64,000 bases of DNA from Streptomyces sp. SDr-06 (lineage in GTDB: Bacteria; Actinomycetota; Actinomycetes; Streptomycetales; Streptomycetaceae): NCBI RefSeq assembly GCF_003324565.1, contig NZ_QOLA01000020.1, forward strand, positions 62,001-126,000. The letters are read 5' to 3'. This document shows positions 8,370 to 17,520 of this stretch, piece by piece. Each line of letters opens with the position of its first letter. Within the stretch, counting starts at the first letter, position 1. The translations under genes were made by a program, and so were the position numbers. The notes beneath the pieces are model-generated. The model ran no database searches. It saw nothing but the letters and a program-made list of their open reading frames with translations, and was not told where the DNA came from.

Positions 8370-9107
8370 ATGGTTGGGCGAGACGCCGTGCCGAGTTTCC
8401 GCGGCGCGCCCGGCGGACCGAGGCGTGACGGTTCGGCGTTCGGCCGTCGGGCAGCGGCCGGATGTCTGGTCGCGGGAGCTGTGGCGTACAACGACTGGCT
8501 TCTGCAGTTCTGGGTGGCGACGGGGCTGGACCAAGGGGACTCCTACGTCAGTGAGGCCTTCGCCGCGGACCAGCCCCATCGTGTGCTGTTCAGCGCGGTG
8601 GAGGTGGGCACGGCCGTCTTGGTGGTGACCGCGGCGTGTCTGGGCGTGAGGACGCGGCCAGGGAGTTGGCCCCTCGTGGGGTGGGGCGCGCTGGCGATGT
8701 TCGGGGCATGTTCGCTCGTGGACGTGGCGTTTCCGATACCGTGCGCGCCCTCGCTTGAGGCGGGGTGCCCGGTGGACAGTGTGGCGCATACGCTGACGAG
8801 CGGCCTGGTGCATTTCACACTGTTCGCTTCGATGGCCGCCTTCGTGATCGCCAGGCGGTCGGGTTCCGCTGAACGTGTGTGGGCGGGACGTTGGGCGTGC
8901 TGGCTGCTGCCGGTGTCCTTGGCTTCGGCTGTCCTGTCTGCCGGCCCGTACGTCGGCCTGCCCGGCGGGCAGGGAATGGCGCAGCGGGTTCACCTGATCA
9001 CCGTGGGCCTGTGGCTGGGGCTGTTGGCGGTCTCGCTGAGGCAGGACATTACGCCGAGTACCTCACCGGACCCTGGAGCGGTGAAGGGCCGGCGCACGTG
9101 CCCGTGA
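8370..9107 (+). CDS. DUF998-like membrane protein
   Basis: A 245-residue predicted membrane protein with about six hydrophobic segments: AAAGCLVAGAVAY, the segment around FSAVEVGTAVLVVTAACLGV, GWGALAMFGACSLVDVAFPI, the pair around LVHFTLFASMAAFVIA, WACWLLPVSLASAVLSAG, and LITVGLWLGLLAVSL. The conserved His in TLTSGLVHFTLF and the DVAFPIPCAPS loop fit the DUF998 family, whose function is unknown. The frame is open far upstream. ATGs at 8343 and 8370 are both possible; 8370 was chosen because it begins a few residues before the first polar stretch and follows GGTGGTGGG. Confidence 0.68.
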   Translation: MVGRDAVPSFRGAPGGPRRDGSAFGRRAAAGCLVAGAVAYNDWLLQFWVATGLDQGDSYVSEAFAADQPHRVLFSAVEVGTAVLVVTAACLGVRTRPGSWPLVGWGALAMFGACSLVDVAFPIPCAPSLEAGCPVDSVAHTLTSGLVHFTLFASMAAFVIARRSGSAERVWAGRWACWLLPVSLASAVLSAGPYVGLPGGQGMAQRVHLITVGLWLGLLAVSLRQDITPSTSPDPGAVKGRRTCP

Positions 9108-9320
9108 GGAGGGCTGCTCCGGTTGGGCCCGCGACCATCTGACGCTGCGTCCGCCGTTGGCACACGGCGAGGTGCTGGTGCCCTTCTGGGACCGCCGGGG
9201 CAGCCGCGGGCGTCGGACGGGAGGAACCCGTTCCGTCGCCGACTATGCTCCCTGTCGTGCCGTCCGCTCCTCCGTACGTACGGCGGATGTCACTACTGGT
9301 GTGAAGGTTCGGTATCCCAC

Positions 9321-12026
9321 GTGTTGATCGGGCGTCAGGACCTACGGTCGACCATGGCCACGGCACTGTCATCGCGGACGGCCCCCGCGGCCATGTTGTT
9401 GCTCGGCGAGGTCGGCGTCGGCAAGACCACCCTCCTCGACATGGCGGTTCACGAGGCTCTCGAAGAGGGGACCCGGGTTCTTCGCGTACGGGGCAGCGCG
9501 GCCGAGACCGAGCTCGCCTTCGCGGGGCTGCACCAGATGCTGATGCCGCTCCTGGACCGGGCCGAGCAGTTGCCGCCGCGGCAACGGGCCGCGCTGCTCG
9601 GCGCCTTCGGGCTCGGTGACGACCCCACGCCTCCCGACCACATGATGATGAGCCTGGCCGTGTTGACCCTGATGTCCCAGCTCGCCTCGGAACAGCGGCT
9701 GCTGCTCGCTGTGGACGACGCGCAGTGGATCGATCAGGGCAGCCTCCAGGTGCTCGGGTTCCTGGCACGGCGCCTAGCGGGCGAGCCGATCGGGCTGCTT
9801 GTCGCCGCGCGCGGCACGCGGCGGCCCGACTGGCTCGATCCCTCGGTCCCGGAGCTGTTGGTGCCCGCCCTGTCTCCGGCCGAGGCGGAGGAACTGCTCG
9901 GTGCTCAGCCCGCACCGCCGGCAGGAGCCGTTCGCCGCCGCGTCCTGGACACGGCGGCCGGTAACCCGCTGGCCCTGGTCGAGCTGGCGCGTTCCGCGGC
10001 CCGGGACGGCGGGCTCTCGCCCCTGGGCCACCTCCCCGTGACCGATCTGGTCGAGCGGACCTTCACCGCGCAGGTCGGTGAACTTCCGTCGGGGACCCAG
10101 GAAGCGTTGCTCGTCGCGGCAGCGGCCGAAGGTGCTGACCTGTCCGCGGTCCTGGCCGCCCTTCCGCCGGGCACGGACATGGAGGTCTGGGAGCCCGCCG
10201 AACAGGCGGGCCTCGTGAGCCTCCACGCGGACGGGATCGCCTTCCGGCACCCCCTGATCCGGTCGGCGATCTACAGCGCCGCGCCGTTCTCGGAGCGTCG
10301 CCGGGTCCACTTGGCGCTCGCCGCCGTGCTGGATCACGACCCCGACCGTCGGGCCTGGCAGCTGTCGGCGGCGACCGTGGCCCCGGATCCCGGGGTGGCC
10401 GCCGCTCTGGAGGGCACCGCGATGCGGGCGTTGAGCCGCGGCGCCCTCGTCGAAGCCCTGAGTGGCCTGGAGCGCTCCGCCCAACTGCACCCCGCGGCCG
10501 CCGACCGGACGCGCCTGTTGACGACGGCCGCCTACGTCGGGGTGCTGGTCGGTGACATCGCGCAGGCGGAGACCCTGGCGGCGAAGGCCGCGTCGGTGAA
10601 TGAGGATCCGGCGGCGACGCCGTGGATATCGGCCCTGACCGGGCTGGTGAACATGCTGATGATGCGGATGGAGTGCGCCTTCGCCCTGGTCGTCCCGGAC
10701 ACGTTGAGCGACGTTGCACGGCTGGACGAGGGCACCTCCACCATCGCCACCGGAATCGCGTACCACTCGGGCATTCCGCGCCAGCGGGAACGACTGCTGA
10801 GGCTGCTGGCCGACCGGGCGCAGGAGGGTATGGAAAAGCGTCCGTACGACCTGTGGGACGCCGGTGTCACCGACCCGTTCGGCGCGGGGCACCGGGTACG
10901 CGCCCACCTTCGGGCCGCTGCCTCGGCGCCGGGCCGGATTCCCACCGAGACCCACACGCTCGGGGTGCTGTGCATGCTGCTCGACGAGACGGAGACGGCG
11001 GTCGGCCTGCTCACCGAGGTCGCGAACCCGCAGTGGGAGCACGCCGCGGCCTTCCACGGCGGGATGACCGCCGCCGATCTGGCCTGGGCCCATCTCGACA
11101 GCGGCCGGTGGGCGGACGCACGGCTCGGGGTCGAGTCGCTGGCCCGACGGTTCCTGGCGGGCGAACACACGCTGGGAGCGGTGCGGGCCCTGACCGTCCT
11201 GGCCACGCTGTGCGCCCTGACCGGAGAACCGGACATCGCGCTGAGGCACGCCCATGCGGCGCTGGCCGTGACGGAGCCCGCCGGCGCGGCCGGCACCGTG
11301 GTCCGCGCCCGCCGGGCGGCGGGCCTGGCGGCCACCGCGCTGGGTGACCACGCCTCGGCCTACGGACACTTCCGGTCCCTCTTCGACTGGTCGGGGACGC
11401 CGGTCCATTACCACCTGTCCTGCTACGCCGTCGCCGACCTCGCCGCGGCGGCCCTGCTCACCGGGCACACCCACGACGCCTCGGCGGCCCTGAACCAGGT
11501 CGTCGCGGAAGTGGCCGACGGCGCATCGCCGCGACTGCGGCAGATCCTCAACAGGGCACGCGCGCTGCTGGCCGAGCCCGCGGAGGCGGGAGCGCACTTC
11601 CAGAGCGCTCTGGAAGACCCGGCCGGACACCGCTGGCCGTTCGAGCGCGCCCAGATCTGGCTGGAGTACGGCGAGTGGCTGCGCAGGCAGCGGCAGATCG
11701 CCGAGGCGCGAGCCGCTCTGACCAAGGCGCGTGAGGTGTTCGAGGGCCTTGGCGCGGTGCACTGGAGCGAGCGTGCCCAGGCGGAGCTGCGCGCGGCGGG
11801 CGTGGCGATCGAGGCCGCGCCGCACAGCGCGTTCCGCACGCTGACGCCGCAGCGCCAACGGATCGTCCGGCTGGCCGCGCAGGGGCTGACGAACCGCGAG
11901 ATCGGGGAGCGCCTGTTCCTGTCGCCGCGCACTGTCGGGACCCACCTCTACCAGGTCTTTCCCGCGCTCGGGGTCACCTCGCGGGGGCAACTGCGCGACG
12001 TGGTGGAGCGCGAAACGGCCGAGTGA
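9321..12026 (+). CDS. LAL-type LuxR family transcriptional regulator with AAA ATPase domain
   Basis: A roughly 901-residue large ATP-binding LuxR regulator. Walker A is GEVGVGKTT (about 29-37) and Walker B is LLLAVDDAQWID (about residue 135). A long helical repeat (TPR-like) middle follows, and a C-terminal LuxR HTH carries LTNREIGERLFLSPRTVGTH. The start is the GTG at 9321 giving VLIGRQD, the usual LAL N-terminus; the ORF is open further upstream but non-coding in character. LALs usually activate nearby biosynthetic or degradative genes after ligand and ATP binding. No obvious pathway cluster abuts it; its nearest neighbour is an AraC regulator on the same strand, so a regulatory cascade is possible but unproven. 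Confidence 0.9.
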   Translation: MLIGRQDLRSTMATALSSRTAPAAMLLLGEVGVGKTTLLDMAVHEALEEGTRVLRVRGSAAETELAFAGLHQMLMPLLDRAEQLPPRQRAALLGAFGLGDDPTPPDHMMMSLAVLTLMSQLASEQRLLLAVDDAQWIDQGSLQVLGFLARRLAGEPIGLLVAARGTRRPDWLDPSVPELLVPALSPAEAEELLGAQPAPPAGAVRRRVLDTAAGNPLALVELARSAARDGGLSPLGHLPVTDLVERTFTAQVGELPSGTQEALLVAAAAEGADLSAVLAALPPGTDMEVWEPAEQAGLVSLHADGIAFRHPLIRSAIYSAAPFSERRRVHLALAAVLDHDPDRRAWQLSAATVAPDPGVAAALEGTAMRALSRGALVEALSGLERSAQLHPAAADRTRLLTTAAYVGVLVGDIAQAETLAAKAASVNEDPAATPWISALTGLVNMLMMRMECAFALVVPDTLSDVARLDEGTSTIATGIAYHSGIPRQRERLLRLLADRAQEGMEKRPYDLWDAGVTDPFGAGHRVRAHLRAAASAPGRIPTETHTLGVLCMLLDETETAVGLLTEVANPQWEHAAAFHGGMTAADLAWAHLDSGRWADARLGVESLARRFLAGEHTLGAVRALTVLATLCALTGEPDIALRHAHAALAVTEPAGAAGTVVRARRAAGLAATALGDHASAYGHFRSLFDWSGTPVHYHLSCYAVADLAAAALLTGHTHDASAALNQVVAEVADGASPRLRQILNRARALLAEPAEAGAHFQSALEDPAGHRWPFERAQIWLEYGEWLRRQRQIAEARAALTKAREVFEGLGAVHWSERAQAELRAAGVAIEAAPHSAFRTLTPQRQRIVRLAAQGLTNREIGERLFLSPRTVGTHLYQVFPALGVTSRGQLRDVVERETAE

Positions 12027-12039
12027 CCAGAGGCGGGGC

Positions 12040-12065
12040 GATGACGTAACAAAGGCTAAGTCATC
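12040..12065. promoter_or_regulatory. Inverted repeat upstream of AraC gene
   Basis: GATGAC and GTCATC form six-base arms separated by 14 bases (around 12040-12065), between the LAL stop and the TTG start of the AraC-type gene. It could be an operator or a short hairpin; the arms are short and chance cannot be excluded. Confidence 0.3.
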
Positions 12066-12138
12066 TGACGGATGGCACCGGCGGCGCGGGATTCAACACT
12101 GGGCGACAAGACAGTCCCACCCCCGCTCGGAGGATCCG

Positions 12139-13095
12139 TTGAGCGTCGTCACCACCTCGCCGCTGTCGCCCGCTGAACGGAAGGACTACTGGCACAGCCT
12201 GTTGTCCGACACGTTCATCCCGCTCGACCTCACGCTGCACGAAACCGATCCCTCGCCGGGCACCATCGTCAGCCGACCGCTCGGGTCCCTGCAGTTCTCG
12301 GAGGTGGAAGCCGGTCCGCAGACGGTGTCGCGCGACCGGCGCCTGATCGCCCGCGGCGGGGCCCAGTTCCTGACCGTCACCTTGCAGCACACCGGAACCG
12401 CCCGGCTCACGCAGGACGGCCGCCAGGCCCTCGTCACACCCGGCACCTTCACCTGCTCGGACGCCGGACGCCCCTATACGCGGGAGCAGCCGGACCACTT
12501 CCGGTTCACCGCGGTACGTGTGCCCAAGAGCGAGCTGGGCGTGTCCGAATCCGATCTGCGGGCGATCACCGGAACCGTCTTCAACGGCCGGCACGGCACC
12601 TCCGGGCTGGTCGCCGGGCATCTGACCCGTCTCTCCCGCTGGGCGGCCGGATACGACGCGTACACGGCCAGGCGCCTGGCCATGACCGCCACCGATCTGC
12701 TCGCCGTCCTCGTCCGGGAACGCCGCGGCCTGCTGCACCCGCAGTCCTCGGAGGCCACGCACGCCCTGCTGGCGCGCATCAAGGAGTACGCGCTGCGGCA
12801 CCTGGCCGATCCCGCACTGTCGCCCGAGCGCATCGCGGCCGAGCACCACATCTCGGTGCGCTACCTCCACAAGCTGTTCCGGGCGGAGGGAACGACGGTG
12901 GGCCGCTGGGTGCGGCACGAGCGACTGGAGCGGTGCAGACGCGATCTCGTGGGGCGGGAAGGGGCGGCGGATCCGGCCGTGTCGGCCGTCGCCCAGCGCT
13001 GGGGCTTCGCGAACCCCTCGCACTTCAGCCGCGCCTTCCGAGCCGCCTATGCCGTGTCGCCGCGCGAATGGCAGGCCGGTGCCCGGAGCGTGTGA
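12139..13095 (+). CDS. AraC family transcriptional regulator
   Basis: A 318-residue regulator with an N-terminal cupin-like ligand domain of the AraC_binding_2 type (about residues 20-180) and a C-terminal double HTH (about 215-315). The first recognition segment is LSPERIAAEHHISVRYLHKLF. The second contains AVAQRWGFANPSHFSRAFR followed by the typical YAVSPREWQ. It starts at a TTG with GGAGG about five bases upstream. It converges on the nine-gene minus-strand run starting at 13122, with only 26 bp between stops, so it does not share that operon's promoter; whether it controls it is unknown. Confidence 0.93.
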   Translation: MSVVTTSPLSPAERKDYWHSLLSDTFIPLDLTLHETDPSPGTIVSRPLGSLQFSEVEAGPQTVSRDRRLIARGGAQFLTVTLQHTGTARLTQDGRQALVTPGTFTCSDAGRPYTREQPDHFRFTAVRVPKSELGVSESDLRAITGTVFNGRHGTSGLVAGHLTRLSRWAAGYDAYTARRLAMTATDLLAVLVRERRGLLHPQSSEATHALLARIKEYALRHLADPALSPERIAAEHHISVRYLHKLFRAEGTTVGRWVRHERLERCRRDLVGREGAADPAVSAVAQRWGFANPSHFSRAFRAAYAVSPREWQAGARSV

Positions 13096-13121
13096 TCCGG
13101 GTCCCGGCCCGCAGCACCCAC

Positions 13122-13775
13122 TCAGTGCCGCTGCGGCCGCAGCCCGCTCAACTGCGCCTCGAACGGCACCAGTTCGGCATAGGGATCCGCCGGCCGGCGG
13201 TGCCCGGCGCGCATGAGCGCGGCCAGCTCACCGGCGGCGCGCGCCACCCGGGTGTCGAGCGCGGCGCCGCGGACCCCGCCGCTCGCGCCCCAGTCCTCCG
13301 GAGCCGCGAACACGGCGGTCGGCGTGACCGTGGCTCGCAGGTGGGCGAAGAGCGGACGCAGCGCGTGCTCCAGTGCCAGGGAGTGTCGGGCGGTGCCGCC
13401 CGTGGCGCCGAGCAGCACGGGTGTGGTCACGAGCGCGTCCCGGTCGACGACATCGAAGAAGGATTTGAACAACCCGCTGTAGGAGGCGTTGAAGACGGGA
13501 GTCACCGCGATGAGACCGTCCGCGGACGTCACGGACTCAAGTGCCGTGCTGAGCGCGGGCGGCGGGAACCCGGTGGTCATGTTGTGGGCGATGTCCACCG
13601 CCCGCTCGCGGAGATCGATCACGTCCACCACGAGGGTGGCGCCCACGCCGTCCAGCGCGCCGGTGACAGCCGCCGTGAGCCGGTCGGCGAGCAGTCTGCT
13701 TGAGGACGGCGACGAGAGCCCGGCGGACACGACGGCCAGCCGCAGCGGACGCGGCACCGGTGCCGGCGCGCTCAT
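13122..13775 (-). CDS. LLM-partnered FMN reductase (CE1759-like)
   Basis: A 217-residue NADPH-dependent FMN reductase of the flavodoxin-like fold. The phosphate-binding loop is SAGLSSPSSSRLLAD near residue 17, and TPVFNASYSGLFKSFFD (92-108) is the flavin and dimer-contact segment of SsuE-type reductases. It is the last gene of the minus-strand run. Its ATG overlaps the stop of the luciferase-like monooxygenase (ATGA), exactly the pairing known for the CE1758/CE1759 duo families. It should supply reduced FMN to that monooxygenase in the cytosol. Confidence 0.92.
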   Translation of the reverse strand: MSAPAPVPRPLRLAVVSAGLSSPSSSRLLADRLTAAVTGALDGVGATLVVDVIDLRERAVDIAHNMTTGFPPPALSTALESVTSADGLIAVTPVFNASYSGLFKSFFDVVDRDALVTTPVLLGATGGTARHSLALEHALRPLFAHLRATVTPTAVFAAPEDWGASGGVRGAALDTRVARAAGELAALMRAGHRRPADPYAELVPFEAQLSGLRPQRH

Positions 13776-14857
13776 CGCTGGTCTCCGGCCGTGGGCGCGG
13801 TGCGCGACGCGTGGGTGGGGCCGGGCGGAACGTCGGCGGGACGGCCCACCGCGAACTCCTTGCGCAGCACCGGCACCACTTCCTCGCCGAGCAGGTCGAG
13901 CTGTTCGAGAACGGTCTTGAGCGGCAGACCCGCGTGGTCCATCAGGAACAACTGTCGCTGGTAGTGGCCGAAGCTCTCGCGGAACGCCAGCGTCTTCTCG
14001 ATGACTTCCTGCGGGCTGCCCACCGTCAGCGGAGTCTGTTCGGTGAACTCCTCCAGGGACGGGCCGTGTCCGTAGACGGGGGCGTTGTCGAAGTAGGGCC
14101 GGAACTCGCGGACGGCGTCCTGGGAGTTGCGCCGGATGAAGGCCTGTCCGCCGAGCCCCACGACGGCCTGCTCGGGCGTGCCGTGGCCATGGTGGGCGAA
14201 GCGGCGGCGGTAGAGCTCGATCAGGCGCCGGAAGTGGTCCTTGGGCCAGAAGATGTTGTTGGCGAAGAACCCGTCGCCGTAGTAGGCGGCCTGCTCCGCG
14301 ATCTCGGGGCTGCGGATCGAGCCGTGCCACACGAAGGGCGGCACGCCGTCCAGGGGGCGCGGGGTGGCGGTGAACCCCTGGAGGGGGGTGCGGAAGCGCC
14401 CCTCCCAGTCGACCACGTCCTCGCTCCACAGGCGCCGCAGCAGGGCGTAGTTCTCGATCGCCAGGGGGATGCCGTCGCGGATGTCCTGACCGAACCAGGG
14501 GTAGACCGGGCCGGTGTTGCCGCGGCCCATCATCAGATCGACGCGCCCGTCGGCCAGATGCTGGAGCGTCGCGTAGTCCTCGGCGATCTTCACCGGGTCG
14601 TTGGTCGTGATCAGGGTGGTGGAGGTGGAGAGGATCAGCCGTTCGGTGCGGGCCGCGATGTAGCCGAGCATGGTGGTGGGGGAGGAGGGGACGAAAGGCG
14701 GGTTGTGATGTTCTCCGGTCGCGAAGACGTCCAGGCCCACCTCCTCCGCCTTGAGCGCGATGGCGACCATCGCCTTGATCCGTTCGTGTTCGGTGGGGGC
14801 CCGCCCGGATGTCGGGTCGGGCGTGACGTCGCCCACGGTGAAAATGCCGAACTGCAC
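13772..14857 (-). CDS. FMN-dependent luciferase-like monooxygenase (CE1758-like)
   Basis: A 361-residue LLM-class alkanal monooxygenase-like TIM-barrel. The start MQFGIFTVGDVTPDP, the EEVGLDVFATGEHH segment, the TTNDPVKIAEDYATLQHLADGR block and LMMGRGN are typical. The C-terminal tail is Pro/Thr-rich. It oxidises an unknown substrate with FMNH2 and O2 delivered by the coupled reductase. The ATG has GAAGAGAG about ten bases upstream. Position in the operon, with hydrolases, Dps and DoxX upstream, suggests a stress or xenobiotic role rather than light emission. Confidence 0.92.
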   Translation of the reverse strand: MQFGIFTVGDVTPDPTSGRAPTEHERIKAMVAIALKAEEVGLDVFATGEHHNPPFVPSSPTTMLGYIAARTERLILSTSTTLITTNDPVKIAEDYATLQHLADGRVDLMMGRGNTGPVYPWFGQDIRDGIPLAIENYALLRRLWSEDVVDWEGRFRTPLQGFTATPRPLDGVPPFVWHGSIRSPEIAEQAAYYGDGFFANNIFWPKDHFRRLIELYRRRFAHHGHGTPEQAVVGLGGQAFIRRNSQDAVREFRPYFDNAPVYGHGPSLEEFTEQTPLTVGSPQEVIEKTLAFRESFGHYQRQLFLMDHAGLPLKTVLEQLDLLGEEVVPVLRKEFAVGRPADVPPGPTHASRTAPTAGDQR

Positions 14858-14899
14858 TGAGATCTCTCTTCGTCGTGAAGGGTGGGGAAGGGGGCGGTG

Positions 14900-15595
14900 T
14901 CACAGAGTGCGGCGCACGCCCGCGTGTCGCTCCAGGTTGCGGAGCTGGGTGGTGAGGTCGCCTTCGACGGCGTGGTGGGCGGGGCCGCTGCGGCCGATGG
15001 GCAGGACCTCCTCGCTGCGCATGTCCTCCAGCATCAGGGCGAAGGCGGCGTATGTCGCGACGAGGGCCACCGCCAGGCCGAGTGCGCCGGACGTCCGCGT
15101 GAGCCATTCCGTTCCGCCGAGCCCGGCCAGGGCGGTGGCCGCCCACCGGGGCAGCGAGGTGACGATGACGAACCACAGGGCCCGCTTGGGCCGCGTCACG
15201 AAGGCCATCAGCGCGCCGAAGCACAGGAACGCCAGATTGAACACGCCGAGCACGCGCACTCCTCCGGGTGCGCCGCTGCCCAGAACGAGGGAGTACGCCA
15301 GCCAGCTGCCGGCGAACGTGCCCATGAGGGTGGCGGCGATGACGTCCCGGGCCCCGAACGCCAGGATGCTGACCAAAAATTGGAGGAAGAAGGCGGGCAA
15401 CACACACAGGGCGACGGCGCGCCGGTCGGCGGGTTCGAAGATGCCCAGCTGCAGGCAGCCCGTCATCACGGAGGCGATCGCCACGGTGAAGAACCCCAGG
15501 GGCAGGGGTGAGGCGATGGGACGCAGGGTGATCCGCGTCATCGCTCTGAGGTCGGGTTCGAAGCGACGGCCGCCGTCGGCCGGGTCTGTGGTCAT
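14900..15595 (-). CDS. YaaH/GPR1/FUN34-like membrane protein
   Basis: A 231-residue integral membrane protein with about six helices. TLRPIASPLPLGFFTVAIA resembles the N-terminal asparagine/proline-rich signature of acetate-uptake GPR1/FUN34/YaaH proteins, which begin NPAPLGLFGF in typical members. FNLAFLCFGALMAF and a conserved FAGSWLAYSL helix follow. It may move acetate or another small carboxylate, or succinate as SatP does. The start at 15595 has GGAG about eight bases upstream (GAGGAGACCGAGCCG). Gaps of about 42-50 bp to both neighbours keep it in the operon. Family match is moderate, so the substrate is uncertain. Confidence 0.68.
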   Translation of the reverse strand: MTTDPADGGRRFEPDLRAMTRITLRPIASPLPLGFFTVAIASVMTGCLQLGIFEPADRRAVALCVLPAFFLQFLVSILAFGARDVIAATLMGTFAGSWLAYSLVLGSGAPGGVRVLGVFNLAFLCFGALMAFVTRPKRALWFVIVTSLPRWAATALAGLGGTEWLTRTSGALGLAVALVATYAAFALMLEDMRSEEVLPIGRSGPAHHAVEGDLTTQLRNLERHAGVRRTL

Positions 15596-15645
15596 CGGCT
15601 CGGTCTCCTCGTGTGGGTCGGTGTCGGTTCGGCGGGCGTCGGCCC

Positions 15646-17520
15646 TCAGTGCGCGAAGCACGGGTCGACGAAGGGCGAGGGCGCTTCGGGGCCGAGGCCG
15701 CGGGCGACCCGCCACTGGCGGTGGCGTTCGGATTCGGCAACCGCTTCGGCCATGGCGGTCGCCTGCTGAGCCCCGCCCGACTGGTAGCCGCCGAAACGGG
15801 CCACCGGTGCCCAGTCGGGGCTGACCGGGGGAATGTCCTCGTCCAGGCCCGCGTACTCGGCATCCGCGTAGACGATCCGACCGCCGACGACGGTGCACAC
15901 GGACTCGATGTCGGGGATCGCCGCCTCCGGCACGCTGAAATAGTCGTCCGAGAGGATCGCCAGGTCACCGTAACTCCCCACGCGCAGACTCCCCTTGACG
16001 TGTTCCTCGCCGGTGAGCCGGGCCCCTCCCCGGGTGTACAGGACCAGCGCGGTCTCCCGGTCGAGGAGGTTCTCGCGCGGATAGAGCGCCCTGCCGCCGA
16101 CCGTGCGGCCGGTCACCAGCCAGTGCAGGGCCACCCACGGGTTGTAGGAGGAGACCCGGGTGGCGTCGGTGCCGGCGGCCACGGTCAGGCCCCGGTCGAG
16201 CATGGCCCGGACGGGCGGCGTGTGCGCGGTGGCCTCGGCACCGTACCGGTCGAGGAAGACCGAGCCCTGGAAGGACATCCGGTTCTGCACCGACAGGGCG
16301 CCGCCGAGGGCCGCGATACGGTCGAGGCTGTCGCCCGAGACGGTTTCGGCGTGGTCGAACAGCCACCGGTTGCCGCCGGGAAACAGTCCTTCGGCAGCCA
16401 GTTTCTCGAAGACCGCCAGATCACGGCGGATCGTCTCGTCGTAGGTGGCATGGAGGCGAAAGCCCCATCCGTTCTCCAGCAGCATGCGGACGGCCTGCTC
16501 GAACTCGCCCTCGTAGGAGCCGAGTTCGGGCCTCGGCTCGGAGAAGTTCTCGAAGTCGGCGGCTGCCCACGTCAGATTCTCACCGGCCCCGTTGAGGCGC
16601 AGCCACTCGTCTCCGTCCCCCGGTTTCACGGTCTCGGTCCAGCGTTTGAGGTCGGCGAGTTCCTGCCCGGGGGTCTGCGGGAACAGGTGGTAGGCGATGC
16701 GCAGCGACAGCTCCCCCGAGCGCGCCAGATCGACGACGGTGGCGTAGTGGTCGGGGAAGCTCTGGAAGCCGCCCGCGGCGTCGACCGCGGACGTCAGCCC
16801 GAACCGGTTGAGTTCGCGCAGGAAGTGCCGCGTCGAGGTCCGCCGGTCCGCCTCGTCCAGGGCGGGTGCCTTGGCCAGCGTGGAGTACAGGACGAGGGCG
16901 CTCGGCGCGGCCAGCAGGACACCGTTCGGTTCGCCGTCCCGGCCCCTGACGATCTGGCCGCCGCGGGGATCGGGGGTGTCGCGGGTGAACCCGGCGGCCA
17001 GCACCGCGGCCCGGTTCATCAGGGCCGACTGGTACAGGTGCAGGACGAACACGGGGGTGTCGGGCGCCGCGGCGTTCAGTTCGGCGACGGTCGGCATCCG
17101 GCGTTCGGCGAACTGCTCCGCGGTCCAGCCGCCGACCACCCGGATCCACTGCCCCCTGGGGGTGCGGCCGGCCTGCTCGCGCAGCATCGCCAGGGCGTGA
17201 CGCAGGCTGCGCACACCGTCCCAGCGCAGCTCCAGTACGTAGTTGAGGCCGCCGCGGATGACGTGCAGGTGCGAGTCGTTCAGACCGGGCACCACCCGGC
17301 GCCCCAACGCGTCGACGACACGGGTTTCCGGGCCGATCAGCCCGGCCAGGTCGTGGTCGTCGCCGAGGGCCGAGACCCGGCCGTCGCGGATCGCGACGGC
17401 ACGGGCCTCGGGGCGGGCGGGGTCGCCCGTGAACACCTTCGCGTTGCGGACGACGAGGTCGGCCGCCGGGTGCTCGGGGTGCTGGGCGGCCTGCACCCCG
17501 GCGACGGGCATGCTCGTCAT
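15646..17520 (-). CDS. YtcJ-like metal-dependent amidohydrolase
   Basis: A 624-residue amidohydrolase of the YtcJ/AmidoHydro_3 family. The metal-binding HxH is in VPGLNDSHLHV near residue 84. Later ligands are the RLHATYDE histidine, the FDHAETV histidine and GTDATRVSSYNPW with the active-site Asp. The composite N- and C-terminal beta-sandwich (VVRNAKVFTGDP and LRVGSYGDLAILSDDYF) is intact. It should hydrolyse an amide or related C-N bond of an unknown small molecule. Its ATG overlaps the esterase stop (ATGA), so the two hydrolases are translationally coupled. Confidence 0.92.
   Translation of the reverse strand: MTSMPVAGVQAAQHPEHPAADLVVRNAKVFTGDPARPEARAVAIRDGRVSALGDDHDLAGLIGPETRVVDALGRRVVPGLNDSHLHVIRGGLNYVLELRWDGVRSLRHALAMLREQAGRTPRGQWIRVVGGWTAEQFAERRMPTVAELNAAAPDTPVFVLHLYQSALMNRAAVLAAGFTRDTPDPRGGQIVRGRDGEPNGVLLAAPSALVLYSTLAKAPALDEADRRTSTRHFLRELNRFGLTSAVDAAGGFQSFPDHYATVVDLARSGELSLRIAYHLFPQTPGQELADLKRWTETVKPGDGDEWLRLNGAGENLTWAAADFENFSEPRPELGSYEGEFEQAVRMLLENGWGFRLHATYDETIRRDLAVFEKLAAEGLFPGGNRWLFDHAETVSGDSLDRIAALGGALSVQNRMSFQGSVFLDRYGAEATAHTPPVRAMLDRGLTVAAGTDATRVSSYNPWVALHWLVTGRTVGGRALYPRENLLDRETALVLYTRGGARLTGEEHVKGSLRVGSYGDLAILSDDYFSVPEAAIPDIESVCTVVGGRIVYADAEYAGLDEDIPPVSPDWAPVARFGGYQSGGAQQATAMAEAVAESERHRQWRVARGLGPEAPSPFVDPCFAH

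Noticed and set aside
8146..8628. A short plus-strand ORF with a fair ribosome-binding site before the DUF998-like gene
   Set aside because: Arg-rich, no family resemblance and it overlaps the membrane protein in another frame.
9774..11990. A 738-codon minus-strand open frame opposite the LAL regulator
   Set aside because: Shadow of the well-supported LAL gene, with Arg/Gly/Gln-rich non-protein-like composition.
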